Source: an uncultured candidate division Zixibacteria bacterium (GTDB lineage Bacteria; Zixibacteria; MSB-5A5; GN15; PGXB01). Taken from it: a DNA stretch of 46,975 nucleotides. The position numbers were made by a program, and so were the translations under genes. The notes below the pieces were generated by a model. The model made no database searches. It was given only the letters and a program-made list of their open reading frames with translations, and was not told the origin of the DNA. The stretch is from assembly GCA_937925655.1 (NCBI GenBank), contig CALAMC010000022.1:1-46975 (forward strand), read 5' to 3'. Of the stretch, positions 35,809 to 43,563 are shown piece after piece (position 1 is the stretch's first letter; every line of letters begins with the position of its first letter).

Positions 35809-36930
35809 ATGTCTTTTGTCGCGTCCGGCAGAGCCGTCATATTGAATTCGCGGCAATCGCTGTATCCCTGCGGCGCCGATCCCTGGATTGGTGCAACCGC
35901 ATGGGCCATCGATGATATCGCGAAAAAAAACCTGACCCTGCTGGCCTCGGTCGGAACTCCGGCTTGGGAAATTGGTCTCTGCCTGGCCGGACAAAAAAAA
36001 CTCCCGATAATGCTCTTTGTTCCCGCTACCCCCGGAGAAAATGAAAACCGTATACTAAGCCATTACTGCGCCGAATTTCGCCTTGACCCCTGCTATGTGC
36101 AAGTTTTTAAAATCATCAACGGTACAGCCCCGGTCGAACGCCGCCTTTTTCCAACTGCACGCGACAACAAAATTATCGAAATGGCCGACATCATTTATCC
36201 CGTGTCGATCCGTCCGCGCGGCAATCTGGACCAAATTCTGTCCGAACCGCCCATGCAAAACATAGTCATTGATAGAACGTTTGCTGTATCCTGGCAATCC
36301 GGAAAAATAAACCGTCTGGCACCCCCGCCGCCTGGAAAATTAATGCCCGGTTTGGATGACGCCTTACGGGATTATATCATGCACTGGACACGAAGTGTGC
36401 ATTATCCCTGGCCGGGTGAATCCAAACGTGACTTCTATGACGCCATAATCCACTCAAACAATATCTATCCCCGTTCCGCCTTTTTTACGCTGATGAGAAT
36501 TCTGGGGGAGAGGCGCCTTCGGGCTTCATCGAGGCATCTGCGTAAGGGTGTTTCGGCCGTATCTTTTTCATCCCTGCCGCCCTCGCAGGCCGTCGCTCTG
36601 ATGCGTTGGCGCTCACGCTATCGCGAAATGAGTTTTGAACCATACGGCATCGCCATAAAGAAATCCGCCGCCGAACGAACTGGTATAAAAAAGGCCATAT
36701 ACGGCAACCGCGAAATGATCTCTTATCTTACGGCTGACGAAAAGCCATATTTCCAGAATATCGGGACTATCGGGGATTGGGAACAAGAACGGGAGTACCG
36801 CCATCTTGGCGATCTGGATTTGCGCGCCTTCGACGGTTCGGATATGTCTGTGATTACGCGGTCACCGTCTGAAATCGATAAACTAAAGACAGTTTTTGAC
36901 GGTCGGGTTCTGGCATTATTGGATGAGTAG
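35809..36930 (+). CDS. Unrecognised two-part protein: SLOG/DprA-like N-terminus and DUF2971/AbiGi-like C-terminus
   Basis: A 373-residue soluble protein; no signal peptide or membrane span. The N-terminal ~130 residues look like a Rossmann fold of the SLOG/DprA/LOG type: AVILNSRQSLYPCGADPW, later LLASVGTPAWEIGLCLAG and a PIMLFVPATPGEN strand. A middle segment around 200-270 contains HYPWPGESKRDFYDAI and LRASSRHLRKGVSAVSFSS. The C-terminus has EPYGIAIKKSAAERTG, KKAIYGN and DWEQEREYRHLGDLDL, the GIAF...REWR pattern of DUF2971 and AbiGi-like proteins. These similarities are by eye and not proven. Two near-adjacent ATGs (35804 out of frame, 35809) and a weak TTGTAA-N16-TATATT just upstream would make the transcript almost leaderless. 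It lies 51 bases after the spoIID-like gene and converges on the glycosyltransferase gene (seven-base gap). Function unknown. Confidence 0.75.
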   Translation: MSFVASGRAVILNSRQSLYPCGADPWIGATAWAIDDIAKKNLTLLASVGTPAWEIGLCLAGQKKLPIMLFVPATPGENENRILSHYCAEFRLDPCYVQVFKIINGTAPVERRLFPTARDNKIIEMADIIYPVSIRPRGNLDQILSEPPMQNIVIDRTFAVSWQSGKINRLAPPPPGKLMPGLDDALRDYIMHWTRSVHYPWPGESKRDFYDAIIHSNNIYPRSAFFTLMRILGERRLRASSRHLRKGVSAVSFSSLPPSQAVALMRWRSRYREMSFEPYGIAIKKSAAERTGIKKAIYGNREMISYLTADEKPYFQNIGTIGDWEQEREYRHLGDLDLRAFDGSDMSVITRSPSEIDKLKTVFDGRVLALLDE

Positions 36931-36937
36931 CTTGATC

Positions 36938-38164
36938 TTAATTCGAAACAGTCGTTTTGTTCTCGATAATCTCGAGATATTTCCTGGCCCAGATATCCGC
37001 CGAATGATTGGTCTTGACATACTGGTGATATCGACGACCGAGATTTTCACCGTCGATTTTGCGATTATAAATCTGGCGAATCAAATCGGCTAATTCATCG
37101 GGCCGATTGTTGGAAAAAATCAGAGCTCCTCCGGCTTCATCCAAAAGGCGGGTGGCTTCCTTGGCGGGAGAGCCGAAAATAATCGGTTTGCCCGCAGCCA
37201 TGTATTCGAACATCTTGACCGGCAAAACCGATTTGGCAAAGGGAACGTCTTTGAGACAGTCCACCAGCACGTCGCCGGCTTTTAAAAAGTACGGTATTTC
37301 ATCGAGCGGTTGCAGGCCGGTGAAGGAAACGTTGTCCAGACGGTACTGACGGACCAGCTTTTTGTATTCACTCATTTTCTGGCCGTCGCCGACAAAAACG
37401 AAATGAAACTGCTTTTCATCAGCCATGAGGCGGGCCGATTCGATGACCGGTTCCAGCGAGCGGACACAACCCATCGTCCCGCAAAACAGCACCAAAAATT
37501 TGTCCTCCCACCCGTATTTGGCACGGATTCCATTGGAATGGCTGTTGATGAAACTCTCGCCAACTCCGGACTTGATGGTTGTCAACTGCCCGTTACCGAA
37601 ACCGTTTTCCTTCATCCAGCTGGTCAGGCCTTCGGTGACACAGACGATTTTCCAGGCCCGCTTGTACACGAATCGCATCATCCTGCGGATGGACTCCGTA
37701 AGAATTGATTTTTTAAGACTGCCGTACTGCTCACCCATTTCCGGCTGCAAATCCCGAATTTCAAGCACCAGTTTTCCGCGACGCAGGCGACTCAAAAGCC
37801 AGCCGAGAAAAGCCGAAGTTACCGGAGGCGATGAGGCCAGAACAATATCGAATTTCCCCTTCAAGCGGAAGCTGTTCAGAAGGGCAGTAACTAAAAAAAT
37901 CAAAAATCCTATCATGCGCTTCTTTGGCTGGGCATTAGACGCCGGAAGCACAAATGACCGCAGAATTTCCACCCCGTCCATATATTCGCGGCAAAAAATT
38001 TTCCCTTTGTATTTTTCCGGAATTATTCCATCAGGATAATTCGGTATCGCCGTCAGAACGGTAACATCATGACCGCTGGCACGGAAATGGCGCGCAAATT
38101 CATGCAACCGCCTTACCGCACCCTTTTCAGGCGGAAAATGTTGTGTAACAAGTAGTATTCTCAT
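36938..38164 (-). CDS. Glycosyltransferase family 4 (WbuB-like)
   Basis: A 408-residue GT-B glycosyltransferase likely to act on a lipid-linked sugar at the inner face of the membrane in surface polysaccharide synthesis. The N-terminal domain starts MRILLVTQHFPPEKGAVRRL, with VTVLTAIPNYPDG and the LEIRDLQPEMGEQYG segment typical of WbuB-type enzymes. The C-terminal nucleotide-sugar domain has LFCGTMGCVRSLEPVIESA, FVFVGDGQKMSEY, VSFTGLQPLDEIPYF and the E-x7-E motif region PVKMFEYMAAGKPIIFG. The start follows AAGGATG. It has its own promoter at 38280-38308 and no neighbouring polysaccharide genes, so the sugar cannot be inferred. Orphan location is slightly unusual. Confidence 0.92.
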   Translation of the reverse strand: MRILLVTQHFPPEKGAVRRLHEFARHFRASGHDVTVLTAIPNYPDGIIPEKYKGKIFCREYMDGVEILRSFVLPASNAQPKKRMIGFLIFLVTALLNSFRLKGKFDIVLASSPPVTSAFLGWLLSRLRRGKLVLEIRDLQPEMGEQYGSLKKSILTESIRRMMRFVYKRAWKIVCVTEGLTSWMKENGFGNGQLTTIKSGVGESFINSHSNGIRAKYGWEDKFLVLFCGTMGCVRSLEPVIESARLMADEKQFHFVFVGDGQKMSEYKKLVRQYRLDNVSFTGLQPLDEIPYFLKAGDVLVDCLKDVPFAKSVLPVKMFEYMAAGKPIIFGSPAKEATRLLDEAGGALIFSNNRPDELADLIRQIYNRKIDGENLGRRYHQYVKTNHSADIWARKYLEIIENKTTVSN

Positions 38165-38279
38165 CCTTGACCGAATCGTAATCCTCTAATCTACTCCCGC
38201 GACCGCTAAAAATCAATATAAAAACCACCCCGACGCAACTTATACATACTCAACGACATGGATGTGTCGGAATTCACCG

Positions 38280-38308
38280 ATTATATTATTTTTTATAGCC
38301 ACCGGCAA
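38280..38308 (-). promoter_or_regulatory. Promoter for the GT4 gene
   Basis: On the minus strand TTGCCG (38308-38303), a 17-base spacer and a perfect TATAAT (38285-38280). The start would be near 38273, about 110 bases before the gene. It begins ten bases after the T-tract of the upstream terminator. Confidence 0.6.
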
Positions 38309-38317
38309 TTATCCAAT

Positions 38318-38342
38318 AAAAAAACCGTGCTCCTGCAACCGG
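38318..38342 (-). terminator. Terminator downstream of the OmpA-family gene
   Basis: Read on the minus strand, a CCG-TGC / GCA-CGG type stem with a two-base bulge and loop AGGA is followed by seven T. Distance from the stop codon at 38496 is about 150 bases. Between them lie a second hairpin (ATTTTTC / GAAAAAT, 38441-38458) and CCGGA / TCCGG, so termination could also be at several points. Confidence 0.5.
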
Positions 38343-38495
38343 CTTGACTTATTAATTATTCTCCTTATCCCGGATTCCCTCTTTGTCCGGAATTGGATGA
38401 ATGTAAATGAGATAATCGACATTGTCAACTAATCTTTCTCATTTTTCGGGCGAAAAATCCCTCTTGTCCAATTCAGGCCAAAGACCAAAAAGCGA

Positions 38496-39890
38496 TTAGT
38501 AAAAGATCAATTCCACGCGGCGATTCTGCTGACGGCCTTCCTGCGTATCATTGGAGGCTATGAAATTCGTCTCCCCACGACCAATGGCTCGAAGACGCGA
38601 GCTGTCTACGCCCCGGCCCACCAGATAATCCAGCACGCGCCGGGCTCTCTTCTCCGAAAGCGCCCTGTTGTCTTCAGGAAGACCAATATTGTCGGTATAA
38701 CCGTTTATTTCGACCCGGACGCCGCGCGCCGCCAAAAGCAAGCTGGCCAATTTGTCAAGTTTTGCCCGGGTGGCCTGGTCCACTTCAAATGACCCCGGGT
38801 CATATTTGATATGCAAAATCATGGGCTTGGCCAGCGGCGTCAAATCGACGCATCCGAATGAGTCAACCTCCACGCCGGCCCTGGTATTTGGGCAATTGTC
38901 TATTCCGTCGGGGATACCGTCGCCGTCGCTGTCAATCGGACAACCGCTTTTATCCACGATGGCGCCGGGCAGACTGTCAGGGCAATCATCCCTGTAATCA
39001 GGAATTCCATCGAAGTCGGTATCGATGGGACAGCCGTTGATATCGACCAGCCCGCTCGCCTCTTTGGGCGTATTCGGGCACAGGTCATATAAATCTGGGA
39101 CGCCGTCGCCGTCGCTGTCATCTCCGACCTTTCCCCGTAACGCCTTGGCGGATGCCGGTCCATAATCGTTGCTCGCCTTGACCGGCATCGGCTGGATTTT
39201 GCCCGATACCGATTTGGGATGGGCGGGTTGCGATCTCTCCGCTCTGCCGAACGAGTAGGAAATATTTACGCCGAAGCGATAGATCCAGTTGCTTAGACTA
39301 TCCTTGTATTCTGCGGCGAATTCCTGACCGGTTCCGGTCAGATAATTCATCGTCACCAGAAAGCCGATTCTGAAATTTCCACTCAAACGAAAATCGGTCC
39401 CCATACCGGCCGCAAGGAATACTTCGCTGACACTGACATCGGTCGGCCCCCCCGTTTCGGAAGTTGTCTTTTGAATCGCTCCGCTGAAAGGGTCCAGCAT
39501 CTTCCATATCGAAACGCCGCCGCCCAGATCGCCATGAAGCGTAATACGATCACCCATACTATAGATATGCCGTCGTAATAAAAGCGTGACGTCGGTCGCC
39601 TTGCGGGCGCGGGTGCGATGGCTTTCATCGGAACTGAATGTGAACAGCGAACCGGCTTGCGTGTCATCGTACAATTTATAACCGCTAACTGATACCTCGG
39701 CCAGCCAGTTCGGTGACAGATTGGTCCCGGCATGAACGCGCCATGACGGTCCGAAGACGAACCGGGGAGCATCACCTCCGGAAAGATTCACCATCTCGCC
39801 GCCGACTCCGACCATAAAGCCGGCATCGGCCGTAACTGCGCCGCACAGCCCCAGAGACAGAGTAATCGCCATCAATCGTATAGCCAGCAT
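38496..39890 (-). CDS. OmpA-family outer-membrane protein with thrombospondin type 3 repeats
   Basis: A 464-residue protein with signal peptide (MLAIRLMAITLSLGLCGAV, end TADA). Residues ~25-215 form a predicted eight-stranded-type beta barrel with alternating aromatic strands and ending in VNISYSFGRAE. A linker leads to three calcium-binding thrombospondin-3-like units (~255-340: DSDGDGVPDLYDLCPN, DTDFDGIPDYRDDCPD, DSDGDGIPDGIDNCPN). The C-terminal OmpA domain (~350-464) binds peptidoglycan: INGYTDNIGLPEDN, LSEKRARRVLDYLV and a NRRVEL end. It tethers outer membrane to cell wall. No strong Shine-Dalgarno sequence precedes the ATG; Met7 is an alternative. Divergent from the endonuclease V gene. 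Confidence 0.93.
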   Translation of the reverse strand: MLAIRLMAITLSLGLCGAVTADAGFMVGVGGEMVNLSGGDAPRFVFGPSWRVHAGTNLSPNWLAEVSVSGYKLYDDTQAGSLFTFSSDESHRTRARKATDVTLLLRRHIYSMGDRITLHGDLGGGVSIWKMLDPFSGAIQKTTSETGGPTDVSVSEVFLAAGMGTDFRLSGNFRIGFLVTMNYLTGTGQEFAAEYKDSLSNWIYRFGVNISYSFGRAERSQPAHPKSVSGKIQPMPVKASNDYGPASAKALRGKVGDDSDGDGVPDLYDLCPNTPKEASGLVDINGCPIDTDFDGIPDYRDDCPDSLPGAIVDKSGCPIDSDGDGIPDGIDNCPNTRAGVEVDSFGCVDLTPLAKPMILHIKYDPGSFEVDQATRAKLDKLASLLLAARGVRVEINGYTDNIGLPEDNRALSEKRARRVLDYLVGRGVDSSRLRAIGRGETNFIASNDTQEGRQQNRRVELIFY

Positions 39891-39980
39891 ATTTTCAATT
39901 TTACAGACCTGGCATCATTTTGCAATAAAAAACAAATCGATCATTCAATGTCGCGACGTTCATTTTTTATTTTTTGCCGA

Positions 39981-40008
39981 TTGACACCCCGGCCTGAATC
40001 ATTATTTT
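39981..40008 (+). promoter_or_regulatory. Promoter for the endonuclease V gene that decides its start codon
   Basis: TTGACA at 39981, a 16-base spacer and TATTTT at 40003. Transcription would begin near 40015, after the in-frame ATG at 40009. This argues against that ATG and for the TTG at 40057, which has GGGGAG five bases upstream. Confidence 0.55.
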
Positions 40009-40056
40009 ATGCAAGTGACGTTTCGTACACTTGTCCCAGACCGACGGGGAGTCTGT

Positions 40057-40758
40057 TTGCGAATAAAAAAATTACATGACTGGCCCAATACCCCGCAAGA
40101 AGCGGAATCGATTCAGAAAGATTTGAGCCGCCTGGTGATTACCGAGGTCGATGATTTCCAGTATAATTTGGTCACCGCCATCGATACTTCCTGGGACGAC
40201 CGATCGGGCCGCGCCTATGCCGTAGCCGTAACCATTGACATATCTGATTTTAACGAAGTCGAGCGAAGTCGCGCCGAAGGCGATGTAACGTTCCCTTACC
40301 GGCCATCGATGTTGAGCTTTCGCGAAGGGCCGCTGATATTAAAAGCCCTCGAACGTCTCAAAGTCACGCCCGATGTCCTGCTTCTGGCGGGCCATGGCCT
40401 GGCCCATCCACTCGGCTTCGGGCTGGCTTCGCATATCGGCCTTCTGGCCGATACGGCCTCGGTCGGTTGCGCTCGAAGAATACTGTTCGGCCGATTTGAT
40501 GAACCTAAAGACGTTTTCGGCCAGTCCTCTCCGATTTATTGCGGGAGGAAAATATGCGGATACGTTTTACGAAGCCGGGTCGGCGTTAAACCGGTCTTCG
40601 TCTCGCCCGGACACAAATGCAACGTTGATTTCTCTTTAAAACTGGCGCAAAACTGTCTCAATGGTTATCGTATGCCCGGCCCCCTTAGACTGGCTCGCAT
40701 GGCGGCTAACCGCCTTAAAGACACGGCCCAAAATAACGAGGATGCGGTTAAAAATTAA
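40057..40758 (+). CDS. nfi: Endonuclease V homologue with a substituted catalytic Asp
   Basis: Endonuclease V nicks DNA or RNA near deaminated bases such as inosine. From the TTG at 40057 (GGGGAG at five-base spacing) the protein is 233 residues, the family's usual size, beginning MRIKKLHDWPNTPQEAE. Conserved: AIDTSW with metal ligand Asp43, FPYRPSMLSFREGP with Glu90, GLASHIGLL, SVGCARRILFG, and KPVFVSPGHKCNVD. The third metal ligand, Asp in the family's VDGHG(I/L)AHPR motif, is Ala111 here (LLAGHGLAHPLGFG), and the Arg after HP is Leu. The fold is clearly endonuclease V, but cleavage may be lost or altered. A longer start at ATG 40009 is possible but lies upstream of the predicted transcript start. 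Gap of 46 bases to the M20 gene. Confidence 0.88.
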   Translation: MRIKKLHDWPNTPQEAESIQKDLSRLVITEVDDFQYNLVTAIDTSWDDRSGRAYAVAVTIDISDFNEVERSRAEGDVTFPYRPSMLSFREGPLILKALERLKVTPDVLLLAGHGLAHPLGFGLASHIGLLADTASVGCARRILFGRFDEPKDVFGQSSPIYCGRKICGYVLRSRVGVKPVFVSPGHKCNVDFSLKLAQNCLNGYRMPGPLRLARMAANRLKDTAQNNEDAVKN

Positions 40759-40804
40759 AGGGGACGATATATTAACGGCGTCATTTCATCGAAGGACAGG
40801 CTTT

Positions 40805-41992
40805 ATGCTCGATAATAATGTCATATTAAAAATGGCCGAAGAATTATTGCCATACCAGATTAAAATCCGCCGCTTTTTGCACCAGCACCCGGAACCCTCT
40901 TTCGAAGAAGTTGCCACAACCCGCCTTTTAAAAACCGAATTGAAACGGGAAAAAATAAAAATAATAAAAATCCCCTGCAAGACCGGGGCGGTCGGCATTA
41001 TCAATGATGGCCTTAAAAAAGCCATTATGGTGCGCAGTGATATCGATGCCCTCCGCGTATTCGAAAAAACCGCATTGCCCTTCAAATCGCAAAACCCCGG
41101 TATTATGCACGCCTGCGGGCACGACGTCCACATGGCCGTCGTTTTGGGGACAGCCATTATTCTGAACCGGCTACGGGACCGCCTCAACTGCGCCGTCAAA
41201 TTCGTGTTTCAGCATGCCGAAGAAAACCCGCCGGGTGGGGCCGTGGAAATGATCCGCGCCGGCGTACTGAAAAAACCCGATGTTAAAATGGTCTTCGGTT
41301 TGCACGTCGATCCGGGTGTTCCCACCGGGAAAATCGGACTGCGCGACGGCCGAACTATGGCCTCGGTCATCGATTTCGATATTACCATAATTGGCAAAGG
41401 CGGGCACGCGGCCCGTCCCCATGACGCCGTGGACAGCATCGCCGTCGCCGCCGAAGTTGTCGAATCCCTGCAAAAAATCGTCTCTCGCGAACTTCGTCCG
41501 CTCGAACCGGGCTTGATTTCATTCGGCACTATCGAAGGCGGGACAGCCCGCAATGTCATCGCTGATCGTGTCAAGCTTAAAGGAACTGCCCGAACTCTGT
41601 GGCCCGGAAATGTCCGAATCATTCTGCGCCTGATTAAGCGCACCCTCGACGGCGTCTGCCGGGCACGCGGGGCAAAATATACTCTCGATTTTTTGTCCGG
41701 CTATCCGGTGCTTTCGAATAATGAACGCGTCAACGATATCTTCCGCCAATGCCAAACCGAATTGTTTGGCAAAAATACTATGGTCGCAACGCCGCCGACT
41801 TTGGGGGGAGAGGATTTCGCTTATTATATACAAAAAATCCCGGGAGCGATGTTCCGACTGGGCATTCGCAACGATAAAATCGGCGCCAATAAATCATGGC
41901 ATGCCGGGGATTTTATGGTCGATGAAAAAGCCATATTTTACGGGACCTCCCTGCTGTGCGATGCGGTTTTAAAAGGTAATGAAAAAATTTAA
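40805..41992 (+). CDS. M20D-family metal-dependent amidohydrolase
   Basis: A 395-residue cytoplasmic enzyme that hydrolyses N-acyl amino acids or related amides (hippurate/IAA-amino-acid hydrolase and N-acetyl-diaminopimelate deacetylase relatives). Metal-binding motif HACGHDVHMA carries Cys104 and His106; QHAEENPPGGA carries Glu139/Glu140; GLHVDPGVPTGKIG, KGGHAARPHDAVD and the C-terminal PTLGGEDFAYY complete the family set. The open frame extends to an ATG at 40661 that would overlap endonuclease V by ~100 bases, but ATG 40805 with AGGACAGG upstream fits the family's N-terminus. It overlaps the beta-propeller gene by 14 bases. Exact substrate cannot be assigned. Confidence 0.93.
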   Translation: MLDNNVILKMAEELLPYQIKIRRFLHQHPEPSFEEVATTRLLKTELKREKIKIIKIPCKTGAVGIINDGLKKAIMVRSDIDALRVFEKTALPFKSQNPGIMHACGHDVHMAVVLGTAIILNRLRDRLNCAVKFVFQHAEENPPGGAVEMIRAGVLKKPDVKMVFGLHVDPGVPTGKIGLRDGRTMASVIDFDITIIGKGGHAARPHDAVDSIAVAAEVVESLQKIVSRELRPLEPGLISFGTIEGGTARNVIADRVKLKGTARTLWPGNVRIILRLIKRTLDGVCRARGAKYTLDFLSGYPVLSNNERVNDIFRQCQTELFGKNTMVATPPTLGGEDFAYYIQKIPGAMFRLGIRNDKIGANKSWHAGDFMVDEKAIFYGTSLLCDAVLKGNEKI

Positions 41993-43469
41993 AATTTATT
42001 CGGTTATTCTAATTCTTATCGCCCTGGCGATTTTCGCCGCGCCGGGCGATATCGGCGCTTATCAGTACCTGTCCGGGCTGGTCGTCAATTTTTCCGACTT
42101 TTCCTTCGTCCGCTCAATTACGGCCGGTTATGAATACGCCTATGTCGGGACAACCAACGGCATTACCCGTTTTAATATCTCCAAGGGCATGTGGGACCTC
42201 CCCCTGACCGGTGTCAGCGGCCTGCTGGGTGGGGATATCCTTTGCATCCAGACTTCGCGCAATGATGAATACCTCTGGGTCGAAACCGAATTGGGCAAAT
42301 TCGAATACAACCGTACTCACAACTTCTGGACACGAATAAACCAATTCCCGCCGGACGATGGTTTTGTACGCCATTTGAGACCGGAACCGGTCTACTTTGC
42401 CCCGCAAGGATTCAATTACCTGCCCAACGGCGTGTTAGTGGATTTCGAAAACCGCCGTTTCCCCCTGACCGATATTATCGACGACGGCTGGAGTAACCTC
42501 TGGATCGGCACTTGGGGACTGGGCGTTATCCGCGCCGACAATTCCAATTACCAGATGGAGCTTTTAAATTATGGTTTGCTGTACCAGGATGTGTCCTGCC
42601 TGTCCGTGCATGATGGCCGACTTTGGGTGGGTGGGGAGTTGACAGAATCCCTTCGCCACGGTCTGACCATATATTCCATCGAAAATAATTCATTCAATTA
42701 TGCCCAGCCCGATTACAACCGCTATTCCCGAACAAGTATTATTAACGACATCGCCATTGGTTCGAAAAACGCCTATGCCGCGACCAACAACGGTTTGCTG
42801 GTCGTCGATAATAAAGATTTTAAAGTATCCGCCGTGATTCAATCATCGCCCGAGTGGGGTCCCGATAAAGCGCTGAACTGCGTTGCTGCCTGTGGCGATT
42901 CCGTCTTCGTCGGCCTTGCTTATGGCGTCGGGCTGATACGTTTTTTAGATGATTCGATTTCTTTCGAACCAAACCTGTTTTTGCCTGACTTGACTGCCCT
43001 GTCGATGGAATCATCCGATGACGCCCTCTGGATCGGAACCAATCGCGGCGTCTATCGCCTGGTGTATGCCTCCGGAATTATGGAACAACTTAATATCTGG
43101 CAGGTATCGGGGGCGACGGAAATTTTTGATATAACCATCGGCCCCGATAAAATCTGGATTGCCACCGGCGAAAATTTGATCGCGATTGACCCCGAAACCG
43201 GAGCTGTGGTCGATTATCCCGAAGTCTATAGCTATAACGGGGTGCGCTCGGTGGATTCACAGGGCGACATCGTCGCCGCCGCGACCGGCAATGGCCTCCT
43301 GCTGTTTTTTTTCGGAAAGAAGAAATATCATAATTATTTATATACTCAAAATGACGGATTGCCGTCGAACAATATCAAAACCGTCAAATTCGACGGCGAT
43401 TATCTCTGGGTCGGTTCCGATCGGGGCCTGACCCGATTCTGGCACCGCCACCCCGGTTTATATCATTAA
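41979..43469 (+). CDS. Secreted beta-propeller protein (two-component-regulator-propeller-like)
   Basis: A 496-residue exported protein with signal peptide (MKKFKIYSVILILIALAIF, end GDIGA). Repeated strands such as YAYVGTTNGITRF, LWIGTWGLGVIR, AYAATNNGLLVVD, LWIGTNRGVYRL, IWIATGENLIAID and LWVGSDRGLTRF show a seven- or eight-bladed propeller of the kind found in sensor kinases' periplasmic parts and in stand-alone secreted proteins. Here no kinase domain follows. It starts inside the M20 gene (14-base overlap), so is translationally coupled. No function assigned. Confidence 0.85.
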   Translation: MKKFKIYSVILILIALAIFAAPGDIGAYQYLSGLVVNFSDFSFVRSITAGYEYAYVGTTNGITRFNISKGMWDLPLTGVSGLLGGDILCIQTSRNDEYLWVETELGKFEYNRTHNFWTRINQFPPDDGFVRHLRPEPVYFAPQGFNYLPNGVLVDFENRRFPLTDIIDDGWSNLWIGTWGLGVIRADNSNYQMELLNYGLLYQDVSCLSVHDGRLWVGGELTESLRHGLTIYSIENNSFNYAQPDYNRYSRTSIINDIAIGSKNAYAATNNGLLVVDNKDFKVSAVIQSSPEWGPDKALNCVAACGDSVFVGLAYGVGLIRFLDDSISFEPNLFLPDLTALSMESSDDALWIGTNRGVYRLVYASGIMEQLNIWQVSGATEIFDITIGPDKIWIATGENLIAIDPETGAVVDYPEVYSYNGVRSVDSQGDIVAAATGNGLLLFFFGKKKYHNYLYTQNDGLPSNNIKTVKFDGDYLWVGSDRGLTRFWHRHPGLYH

Positions 43470-43493
43470 TTCCTGCCTCGGCGAAATTACCGG

Positions 43494-43522
43494 TTGATGA
43501 CTTTAAAATATTTGCCTATTTT
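43494..43522 (+). promoter_or_regulatory. Candidate promoter for the FG-GAP gene
   Basis: TTGATG at 43494, a 17-base spacer and TATTTT at 43517, about 42 bases before the chosen start. The 94-base gap contains nothing else recognisable. Confidence 0.4.
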
Positions 43523-43563
43523 GTATAAATCCAACCCGTCGTCGATTTTGACGTATATTGGAA

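Noticed and set aside
40661..40804. Longer N-terminus for the M20 amidohydrolase from ATG 40661
   Set aside because: It would overlap endonuclease V by about 100 bases and adds 48 residues unlike the family; ATG 40805 has a better ribosome-binding site.
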